DNA of 13,165 bases from Myxococcales bacterium (GTDB lineage Bacteria > Myxococcota > Polyangia > HGW-17 > SLPX01), in contig SLPX01000245.1 in the NCBI GenBank assembly GCA_007131745.1, positions 1 to 13,165 of the forward strand, in the 5' to 3' direction. This document shows positions 7,521 to 13,165 of the stretch, one piece after another. The notes below the pieces were generated by a model. It was not told the origin of the DNA. It did not search any database and saw only the letters and a program-made list of their open reading frames with translations. The translations under genes were made by a program, and so were the position numbers. How positions within the stretch are numbered: position 1 is the first letter of the stretch; every line of letters begins with the position of its first letter.

Positions 7521-9380
7521 TCAATCTCCTATTTGTTCAGGCATTCCCGGATCCGGCAGGATCAGTACAAACCTTCCCGCAGCATTGGTAAGAGTCTCAT
7601 ATAAAGGCGCGCCTAAAACCTTTTCAGCATCGAAAACTTGTATCAGAACCGATGCCGGATTGAGGCCGGTCACCCTTCCTTCAAGAGATAGACCTCTTGC
7701 AAGCACAACGTCTCCATCTCCGTTGTTTTCGATGACCATACCGTTCATCGCAAGCACTTCCTGATTTACCAGGCGCGCCCAACCCGAGCCGGCGGGAGGA
7801 AAAAACGACAGGGAGTAGCGCGCTCCATCCACCAACTCCAGGTCGAAAAATCCCGAAACATCCGTCTGGGTTTCAACGCTGCTTCCCCGCCCGAGGCGGG
7901 TGGTTGCAACAACGCGGACTTCCGACACCGGGTTATTGTCGTCGCCCACCACCCTGCCCGAAACAAAAGCAGTCGCCTCCAGCACTATCAATTCGTCATC
8001 GACACTCCCGGAAGAGAGATCCACACCGGTCAAAACGGTTTTCATCGAATCCTCGCTCTCAACTATCACATCGTAAAATGCCCGAGGCAGGTTCTGAAGG
8101 TTCCACCGACCGTCTTGTCCGACACGGACCATCGACTTCATGTAACCGGAAGCATCCAAGGTATGCTCAACTTCACCGTTTGAAAAAACGTTCACCAGGC
8201 CGGCCGACTCCAGAGGATGAGAAACCAGCGTAACATAGGCACCCGCAAAGGGTAGGCCGTGTTCATCCAGGACGGTACCGGAATAACCCGCGGTTTCCAG
8301 CTTGCCGTACACAAGTTCAAGTTCGGTGTTTGTTCCATCTTCCACGGTGATGTATTCCGACGGTTCGATGCTCAAGTTCGGCTTTCCGGACACAGCTGAA
8401 GGGGTCACCAAAAGACCGCAGTTCCCGGATCTTGCATAGAGCAAAAACTCGCCGTCATATGACCTGCTGGTTCCCACCGAGCTAGGAATTCCCGCGCAGC
8501 GAAGAATAACCTGAACATCCCCCAACGGCTGGTAGTCGCCCGGATCAATCTCCTCCAAAACATTTCCCAAAACAGCTTTTCCTTCAGTTATCGTTAGAGT
8601 CACCTGATCATTGGGCGCAATATGAAAAAACAAGTCGGGAGCAACAACATCTGTTTCGGGAACAACGAGAGCATTGAAAAGCAATCCTTGCTCCACAAGA
8701 AAAGATAACCCGCTTTCACCTCCCGTGTAAAAACCCTCGTGAGATACTTTGCTCGTCAGCGATTCAAACCGGACATAAGATCTCACGCCCTGCTGTGCTT
8801 CATCCCTCACGAAAAGATCAAAGCCGGTTCCGTTTTTTAAAACAAAAGACAGATCTTTTTGCGGCGTTCCACCTATGACCCGAAGGTCGGTTTCCTGCCG
8901 TGGCGTTTCACCGGTACTTGAAGGTGTAAGCAAAACATCATAGGTTTTTTCGTAATACGATTCCGGAAAAACAGTCACCAACAACCTGTCCGAACATTCC
9001 TGCCCGCCAAACATTTTCGCATCGACATTAATGGTGTATGTTCCTGATTTGTGCGGCTCAAACTCCAAAGTTCTTTCATTGTCACGCAGAACAAAATCGC
9101 CTATAGCAGCACCGTACGGATCCACCACCGACCAGTTCGGCACGGACAAAGTACCTTGCTCGATCGTCATTACAACCGATAAAACAACATTCACGGTCGG
9201 GGTCGAATGTCCGCCTTTGAGCGCAAGCGCCACCTCGCAGCCTTCAACAGTCCCATCAGTGATGTAACCTGCGTCTCTATCGTTGTTGTTTACCCAATCC
9301 GTGCCTGTTTCCATGCCGCAAGCGGCCACAAAAAACACGCACAACAAAACCGGCGCGGTCATTTTGAATAATCTTTTCAT
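7521..9380 (-). CDS. Lipoprotein with carboxypeptidase-regulatory-like (Ig-like) domains
   Basis: The product has 619 residues with a clean lipoprotein signal: a short Lys/Arg n-region, a hydrophobic core and lipobox VAAC21. The N-terminal half (about 45-285) consists of beta-rich segments, including HKSGTYTINVDAKMFGG, which resembles Ig or cadherin-like folds. The C-terminal part has three segments like the carboxypeptidase regulatory or SpaA/Cna-B-type fold: about 365-465 (SGTVLDEHGLPFAGAYVTL), 472-562 (SGRVVGDDNNPVSEVRVV ... SGFFDLEL) and 565-612 (LEGRVTGL ... AGRFVLILPDPG). I saw no catalytic motif, so a structural or adhesive surface role is likely (inference). The ATG at 9380 was chosen because GGAGG lies 7 nt upstream and it starts directly at the signal peptide; an in-frame TTG at 9404 adds eight residues without support. 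It is the second gene of a three-gene run, 31 nt after the PKD gene. Confidence 0.85.
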   Translation of the reverse strand: MKRLFKMTAPVLLCVFFVAACGMETGTDWVNNNDRDAGYITDGTVEGCEVALALKGGHSTPTVNVVLSVVMTIEQGTLSVPNWSVVDPYGAAIGDFVLRDNERTLEFEPHKSGTYTINVDAKMFGGQECSDRLLVTVFPESYYEKTYDVLLTPSSTGETPRQETDLRVIGGTPQKDLSFVLKNGTGFDLFVRDEAQQGVRSYVRFESLTSKVSHEGFYTGGESGLSFLVEQGLLFNALVVPETDVVAPDLFFHIAPNDQVTLTITEGKAVLGNVLEEIDPGDYQPLGDVQVILRCAGIPSSVGTSRSYDGEFLLYARSGNCGLLVTPSAVSGKPNLSIEPSEYITVEDGTNTELELVYGKLETAGYSGTVLDEHGLPFAGAYVTLVSHPLESAGLVNVFSNGEVEHTLDASGYMKSMVRVGQDGRWNLQNLPRAFYDVIVESEDSMKTVLTGVDLSSGSVDDELIVLEATAFVSGRVVGDDNNPVSEVRVVATTRLGRGSSVETQTDVSGFFDLELVDGARYSLSFFPPAGSGWARLVNQEVLAMNGMVIENNGDGDVVLARGLSLEGRVTGLNPASVLIQVFDAEKVLGAPLYETLTNAAGRFVLILPDPGMPEQIGD

Positions 9381-9387
9381 TTTTCCA

Positions 9388-9392
9388 CCTCC
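9388..9392 (-). promoter_or_regulatory. Ribosome binding site of the carboxypeptidase-regulatory-like lipoprotein
   Basis: GGAGG on the minus strand lies 7 nt before the ATG at 9380 and rules against the longer TTG start at 9404. Confidence 0.7.
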
Positions 9393-9411
9393 AGGCGGAT
9401 TCAACTCATTT

Positions 9412-10635
9412 TTAACGAAATTCTATTATCCATGTCACCCACTGCGGGCAACCGGCCAAAATCGAACAGCGCAATTCCCATTGCGCGCATTCCAGCACCC
9501 TTTCTTTCCGGTCGGAAACCTTCACCCTGACCCAGACTTTTTGACCCGGCAAGAAATCTGCAGGATCCAAATCCAGGTAAGACTCGTTGTATCCTCCCAC
9601 AGGCCGAAAGGTCAGCCCGGCGTCCTCGCTGATCTTCCATGAAAACCCGATTCCTCCCGCGGGCGGATAAAAGTCTAGATCATCTTCCACCCTGAGGACT
9701 TCCAGGCGATGTGTTTTCCCACTGTCAAGAACCAGAAAAGGCAACAAAACAGCATCAGCAGGATAAGTTTCCCTTATGCAAGGCGGTCCATCGGGATCCA
9801 CTTCCATGTGAAAAACATCGGCATTCGACAATTCTCCATCGCTCACCGTTAAATGTATTCTGTACGAACCCTCAACGTCCGGGACAATTCGACATCGAAC
9901 CTGCCTGGAAGGATCTTCTGTCGGATTCCTGTTTTGATCCATCAGTTCAAAAATAAAATCATTCGTGTTTGATGCTGAAGGTCTTTCCACAATCCAATCG
10001 TAGGTCAATCGGTCGTCACTGTCGGGATCATGGCTTTTCAGACCGTGAAAATACACATCCTGACCCACTGTGTAGTGGTTCTTTTCATTGGGCGTCGTCT
10101 CCGCTGTTATGACAGCCTTGGGCTCGCGGTTTTGAACCATTATCAACCTTGTTTCCAGCTTGCTGCGAAACCCTCGTTCATCGTATACTCGGAGGGAAAC
10201 CGTAAACCCGGCCTTAACGTTGGGAATAAAACAACAGGTGGATTTTGAACCCCCATTGCAGCTTCCCGAACCTTTTGCAGGATCACATTCTTCAAAAGGT
10301 TGTTCTCCACCCACCTCGTATTCTATGCTCCACTCGTAGGCAAGTTCATCGCCCTCCGGATCCCGGCTGTTTTCACCGCTCAATACCACTTCGTGCCCGA
10401 TGTAAACACTGTTTTCATCCACCAGGATCTCAATAGCGGCGTTCGGTGGCTTGTTCACGGGGTCCATTGGTTCCAAGTAAAGACACCCATGTATCAAGAA
10501 GAAAAAGACACCCATCGCGGACAATACAAACACCGGTTTAATCGATATTCTTCCAAGGCTATCGTTGCGCAAGAATCTCCTATGATCCAAGAGGGTTCTG
10601 CCTTCTTTTTGAAAAACTCTTTTTTCCGACCTCAT
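9412..10635 (-). CDS. PKD-domain surface lipoprotein
   Basis: The product has up to 407 residues. The hydrophobic segment KPVFVLSAMGVFFFLIHGC ends in a probable lipidation Cys51; the His at -2 is unusual for a lipobox. Two PKD/Ig-like domains follow, about 63-168 and 170-281, each with the hallmark SRDPEGDELAYEW or SHDPDSDDRLTYDW and a closing hydrophobic strand (TVSLRVYD; RIHLTVSDGE). Residues about 283-407 form another beta-rich region containing FSWKISEDAGLTF and WVRVKVSDRKERVLECAQW. Nine cysteines outside the lipobox (including the cluster at 117-135) suggest disulfides in an oxidising envelope. Start doubt: the ATG at 10635 gives an over-long n-region and no close ribosome site. The TTG at 10572 has AGGAG 4 nt upstream and gives a normal 30-residue signal. 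It is the first gene of the three-gene run, behind a sigma-54-like promoter. Its partner is unknown; protein or carbohydrate binding is typical of PKD modules. Confidence 0.8.
   Translation of the reverse strand: MRSEKRVFQKEGRTLLDHRRFLRNDSLGRISIKPVFVLSAMGVFFFLIHGCLYLEPMDPVNKPPNAAIEILVDENSVYIGHEVVLSGENSRDPEGDELAYEWSIEYEVGGEQPFEECDPAKGSGSCNGGSKSTCCFIPNVKAGFTVSLRVYDERGFRSKLETRLIMVQNREPKAVITAETTPNEKNHYTVGQDVYFHGLKSHDPDSDDRLTYDWIVERPSASNTNDFIFELMDQNRNPTEDPSRQVRCRIVPDVEGSYRIHLTVSDGELSNADVFHMEVDPDGPPCIRETYPADAVLLPFLVLDSGKTHRLEVLRVEDDLDFYPPAGGIGFSWKISEDAGLTFRPVGGYNESYLDLDPADFLPGQKVWVRVKVSDRKERVLECAQWELRCSILAGCPQWVTWIIEFR
10577..10581 (-). promoter_or_regulatory. Ribosome binding site for an alternative TTG start of the PKD lipoprotein
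   Basis: AGGAG on the minus strand lies 4 nt before the TTG at 10572. Starting there gives a normal-length lipoprotein signal peptide, which the ATG at 10635 does not. Confidence 0.4.
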
Positions 10636-10675
10636 GGCTGTCGTCTACCTTTTCTCACATTTCTATTTACTTACT

Positions 10676-10691
10676 AGCAACCCTTGTGCCT
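10676..10691 (-). promoter_or_regulatory. rpoN-dependent promoter: Sigma-54 (-24/-12) promoter candidate of the three-gene lipoprotein operon
   Basis: The minus strand reads AGGCACAAGGGTTGCT. Against the RpoN consensus TGGCAC-N5-TTGCW it has the invariant GG and GC at the exact spacing, and only the first base differs (A for T). Transcription would begin near 10665, giving a 30-nt leader to the ATG at 10635. No bacterial enhancer-binding protein gene lies in the window. Confidence 0.55.
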
Positions 10692-10778
10692 GAAATTAAA
10701 AACCCAAGGAAATCCGCACTAATCATCTCAAATTCCTGGTCTTTTTCCAAGCAGCATTACACAAATCCAATAACGATC

Positions 10779-10794
10779 GTGACACAAATGTCAC
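10779..10794. repeat. Perfect inverted repeat upstream of the sigma-54-like promoter
   Basis: GTGACA, a 4-nt gap (CAAA) and TGTCAC form a perfect 6-bp dyad. Its centre is about 120 bp upstream of the expected start of the sigma-54-like promoter, a usual position for an enhancer-binding-protein site. It is also 10 nt after the kinase stop codon, but no T-run follows, so an intrinsic terminator is unlikely. Confidence 0.45.
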
Positions 10795-10804
10795 AATCCA
10801 GGCT

Positions 10805-12817
10805 TTATTGACAATTCAACTTCGGCTTGTCTACGAGATTACAATCACCTCCCGGGACAAAATTAATCCACGCAGTGTCCTTGGGCACTTCCCCTTGATA
10901 TAGAATCACCCTGTGTCTACCAGGCTTAATCCTGTTAGAACCTCTCGAATAGGTCCTGCCTCCTATCGAAACCCGATCTCCCCTGGACAATGATATGGAT
11001 ACATTCACCCAGCCAGGCAGATAACCCCTCACATTGCGGGTCCTGCCCGGTTGAATTTCAATCGTCCTGCTGAACATCGGGCCTTTTTCATCCTGTGAGC
11101 ATTCAACTGTATAAGAACCCACAGGCAGTTTTATTTTTCGTTTCGGATCCGGTGATCTACCAACCGGACGGCCATCCACCCTTGCATTACACCAGGGTGT
11201 AATTCCGAGAGTCAAAAACCCGTAGTCCGGAGTTCCTCGGGGTTCATCCTTGGACGGCTGCTCCTTGGTCGACCCTTGCTCGTCCTTTTTTTCTCCGTTG
11301 CTTTTCAACTCATCATCAGGGAGTGTTTTACTTGCGCTTGTTTCATCTTTTGTCTTTTGAACACGGTCTTTTTCCGTTCGACCGCGGATATCCTTTCGAC
11401 GGGGAGCCTTTTCCGGTCCGGCCAGAATCTCTTTTCCGTTCGTGGGCGCCCCCGAAAAACCCCGGCCGTCATTTCCTTCCATTTGAAGTCTCTCGGCTTC
11501 TTTCGCATCCGGATCCTCATCAACTCGCTTGCCCCCAGGTTCGGATGATATTTCATTCTCGAAAAAAGCCGATTCATCGCTTTTTGCTGTTGCATCCGGA
11601 AGGGAATCTTTTGACAAAACATCCCGGGGTTCCGACGTGGATCTAGGCGCAGATTCTAAAAACACAGTGACCGCCAAGAAAGCTACAGTCCCTATTAGGG
11701 CCGCCCCTACAAAAAAAAGAGCGGCCATTTTCCATTTTTTCCAGGCACTCAGCTCATCAAGCAGTTTTTTGGCTTCTGCATTGTCCGGATCCGCGGCCAA
11801 GACCCTGTCACAGAAAGCGAGCGCCAAGGCAGGGATATCGGCCTTTCTCGCCCTTTCCATTGTTGCAGCCAAAACGGTTTTTTCCAGTCGTTCTAGGTGA
11901 TTGCCGGGATGACGCAAGTATTCTCCCAGTTCCTCATCCTGGTCTTTGATTCCGCCTTGCGAAGCCATTTCACGAAGTTCTTCTGCAAGTTCTTCCATGG
12001 AACCATACCGATCCTCCGGTCTCACAGAAAGACACCTGTTTATGATCCGATCCATTTCAGGACCCAGGTCATGACGAACCTGCAGAGGCGGTGAAAATTT
12101 TCCTTGCAAGATCGCGGAAACCGTACTCAAGGCATTCGCGCCACTGAAGGGAAGCCGTCCTGTGACAACACGATAAAGCACCACGCCCAAGGAAAAAATG
12201 TCGCTCGACGGTCCCAAGACTCCGCCTTGAGCCTGTTCCGGCGACATGAACGCTGGAGACCCCATGACCGCTCCGGTTGCGGTCATGGTTTCATCTCCTT
12301 GAAGTCGAGCGATACCGAAATCAGTTAATACAAGCCTTCCATCAGAATCTACAAGGATGTTTTCAGGTTTGATGTCCCTATGGATAATTCCAGTCTTGTG
12401 CGCTTTGCCGAGAGCCTCTGCAATGCAAGCTCCAATGATCGCTGTTATCTCCGGCAAAGGCGGACCGTTGATTTCCAGAAATTCCCCGAGATTCGGACCG
12501 TTTATCAACTCGCACACCAGATAAGGAGTGCCGCCCGTATCCGAACCATCGGAATAATCATACACTTCAACAATGTTGTTATGCTTGAGCCTGGCAACGG
12601 CCTTGGCTTCCCTCCTGAATCTTTTTAACCCTTCTTCTTTGTATGCAAGTATGGGGTGCATGACTTTCAGGGCCACTTCCCTATCCAAACCCGGATCTCT
12701 GGCGCGGTAAACAGAAGCCATACCACCACAGCCCAACTCTTCCAACAATTCGTAACGGCCTAACGTCTGGTTCGGTAACAAAATATTCCCTGAATCCGAA
12801 AACCTGTTTTTTTTCAC
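10805..12817 (-). CDS. Transmembrane Ser/Thr protein kinase (Hanks type) with C-terminal PEGA-like domains
   Basis: The product of 670 residues has a complete kinase domain at about 22-285. It shows the Gly loop GCGGMAS (29-35), Lys51 in ALK, Glu70, the catalytic HRDIKPEN (146-153) with Asp148, the DFG at 166-168 and SPE at 192-194, so it should be active. A helical stretch (about 295-358) resembles a TPR-like juxtamembrane region. The single membrane helix lies at 362-388. A Lys/Glu/Asp/Pro-rich linker spans 390-530. PEGA-like domains follow at about 532-600 (FLTLGITPWCNARVDGRPVG ... LPVGSYTVEC) and, more diverged, at 602-660 (VNVSISLSRG ... KPGRHRVILY). The PEGA part should sit outside the cytoplasm, as in PknB-type sensors. 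The start is GTG at 12817 with a weak ribosome site; TTG at 12781 has AGGGA 5 nt upstream and keeps the whole kinase domain. Substrates are unknown. The gene appears monocistronic. Confidence 0.93.
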   Translation of the reverse strand: MKKNRFSDSGNILLPNQTLGRYELLEELGCGGMASVYRARDPGLDREVALKVMHPILAYKEEGLKRFRREAKAVARLKHNNIVEVYDYSDGSDTGGTPYLVCELINGPNLGEFLEINGPPLPEITAIIGACIAEALGKAHKTGIIHRDIKPENILVDSDGRLVLTDFGIARLQGDETMTATGAVMGSPAFMSPEQAQGGVLGPSSDIFSLGVVLYRVVTGRLPFSGANALSTVSAILQGKFSPPLQVRHDLGPEMDRIINRCLSVRPEDRYGSMEELAEELREMASQGGIKDQDEELGEYLRHPGNHLERLEKTVLAATMERARKADIPALALAFCDRVLAADPDNAEAKKLLDELSAWKKWKMAALFFVGAALIGTVAFLAVTVFLESAPRSTSEPRDVLSKDSLPDATAKSDESAFFENEISSEPGGKRVDEDPDAKEAERLQMEGNDGRGFSGAPTNGKEILAGPEKAPRRKDIRGRTEKDRVQKTKDETSASKTLPDDELKSNGEKKDEQGSTKEQPSKDEPRGTPDYGFLTLGITPWCNARVDGRPVGRSPDPKRKIKLPVGSYTVECSQDEKGPMFSRTIEIQPGRTRNVRGYLPGWVNVSISLSRGDRVSIGGRTYSRGSNRIKPGRHRVILYQGEVPKDTAWINFVPGGDCNLVDKPKLNCQ

Positions 12818-12848
12818 TCAAGCTTTGCAGAAACAACCCTGCCAAGGT

Positions 12849-12876
12849 ATTGTACCTCTGGAGGTTCCAATATAAA
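12849..12876 (-). promoter_or_regulatory. Candidate promoter of the kinase gene with internal palindrome
   Basis: On the minus strand TTTATA (12876-12871, 4 of 6 to the -35 consensus) and TACAAT (12854-12849, 5 of 6 to the -10 consensus) are 16 bp apart, giving a start near 12842. Between them lies the palindrome ACCTCTGGAGGT (12854-12865), with 5-bp arms and a 2-bp gap, which could be an operator. Confidence 0.35.
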
Positions 12877-12893
12877 GAGAAACCTTCAAAAGG

Positions 12894-12913
12894 TGAAATC
12901 TTTGCTGATTTCA
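12894..12913. repeat. Inverted repeat in the kinase/proline-rich divergent region
   Basis: TGAAATC, 6 nt (TTTGCT) and GATTTCA form a perfect 7-bp dyad midway between the two divergent genes. It could be a regulator site or a small hairpin. Confidence 0.45.
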
Positions 12914-12921
12914 GGTAAAAA

Positions 12922-12944
12922 CGGCAGAGTCATATCGGCAGAGT
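12922..12944 (+). repeat. 9-bp direct repeat CGGCAGAGT, two copies
   Basis: Identical CGGCAGAGT copies at 12922-12930 and 12936-12944 are separated by CATAT, a 14-bp period. Tandem direct repeats of this kind are known as activator or repressor sites. They lie 61 bp upstream of the ATG at 13005. The protein that binds them is unknown. Confidence 0.5.
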
Positions 12945-13004
12945 TCTAACAGAAAGAATACACAAGACTTGCCGCAAACCCAGAGATAAAATAGAATAAT
13001 AACA

Positions 13005-13165
13005 ATGTCCCCGGATCCCAGAAAAAGACAAAGGCGCGGCCCTCCAAGTGACAATCGAGGAGCCCCGCATAGCAGTAGCGATCACAACGCGCCAAGACCA
13101 GCGCCCACACCGAGGCCTGCTCCCGCGCCGAGACCTGCGCCCGCGCCGAGACCTGCGCCCGCGCC
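13005..13165 (+). CDS. Basic proline-rich protein with RPAPAP repeats (5' end only)
   Basis: An open frame from the ATG at 13005 to the right edge gives 53 residues with no stop. The N-terminus is basic (MSPDPRKRQRRG) and polar. From residue 31 it becomes RPAPTP followed by RPAPAP units. No signal peptide or known domain is visible in this part. Such Pro/Ala/Arg runs usually form an extended linker, for example spanning the periplasm in TonB-like proteins or joining a cytoplasmic tail to a later domain, but nothing here tells which. No clear ribosome site precedes the ATG. The AT-rich upstream stretch and the ATG-initiated, repeat-periodic frame argue for a real gene. It is divergent from the kinase. 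Confidence 0.45.
   Translation, partial: MSPDPRKRQRRGPPSDNRGAPHSSSDHNAPRPAPTPRPAPAPRPAPAPRPAPA
13095..13165 (+). repeat. 18-bp tandem repeat encoding RPAPAP
   Basis: Four units of 18 bp are present, the last cut by the window edge. Units 3 and 4 are identical over the visible bases. Units 1 and 2 differ at a few positions, mostly third codon positions plus one Thr for Ala. The period is a multiple of 3, so it keeps the reading frame and expands or contracts as whole hexapeptides. Confidence 0.8.

Noticed and set aside
10779..10794. The dyad after the kinase stop read as an intrinsic terminator
   Set aside because: The stem is only 6 bp with half AT content and no T-run follows on either strand. 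I list it as a regulatory repeat instead.
12830..12845. A sigma-54-like sequence (TGGCAG ... TTTCT) upstream of the kinase
   Set aside because: It breaks the invariant -12 GC (TC instead), and its start would fall on the GTG codon. A sigma-70-like match nearby is no worse.

Overview
The window carries eight protein-coding genes: six complete and two cut by the window edges. Six are on the minus strand. The content is typical of an uncultured Myxococcota/Desulfobacterota-type (former Deltaproteobacteria) genome: a Hanks-type kinase with an extracytoplasmic PEGA tail, a secreted protein with several PEGA repeats, PKD and carboxypeptidase-regulatory-like lipoproteins, a TPR membrane protein, an approximately 620-residue acyl-CoA dehydrogenase of the delta-proteobacterial type, and a sigma-54-like promoter. 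By eye, GC content looks intermediate and well below that of classical Myxococcus. The lineage call is inference from gene families only. No rRNA, tRNA, CRISPR array, insertion sequence or integration site was seen.

Layout from left to right. (1) 1-2327, minus: an exported protein with six tandem PEGA domains and a C-terminal region resembling an outer-membrane beta-barrel; its end lies outside the window. (2) 2549-3382, plus: a diverged ECF-type sigma factor with a Cys-rich motif, divergent from the PEGA gene across a 221-bp regulatory gap. (3) 3388-4557, minus: a DUF4097-like envelope protein with a His-rich tail, overlapping the end of (4) 4541-6412, minus: an acyl-CoA dehydrogenase. (5) 6614-10635, minus: a three-gene run of PKD lipoprotein, carboxypeptidase-regulatory-like lipoprotein and TPR/two-TM protein, behind a good sigma-54 (-24/-12) match and an upstream dyad. 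(6) 10805-12817, minus: a transmembrane Ser/Thr kinase with PEGA-like domains. (7) 12818-13004: a divergent intergenic region rich in dyads and direct repeats. (8) 13005 to the right edge, plus: the start of a basic protein with RPAPAP repeats.

Apart from the dehydrogenase, the genes point to the cell envelope and signalling. The kinase and the large exported protein share the PEGA fold. Two alternative sigma routes are suggested: the ECF-like factor encoded here, and the sigma-54 site in front of the lipoprotein operon. A working model is an envelope-sensing and surface-remodelling locus. Only the gene order and motifs are seen; the functional links are inferred.

Several starts appear to be non-AUG (GTG for the dehydrogenase and kinase, TTG for the DUF4097-like protein), judged from ribosome-binding sites. 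The start calls of the kinase, PKD lipoprotein and DUF4097-like gene remain uncertain.
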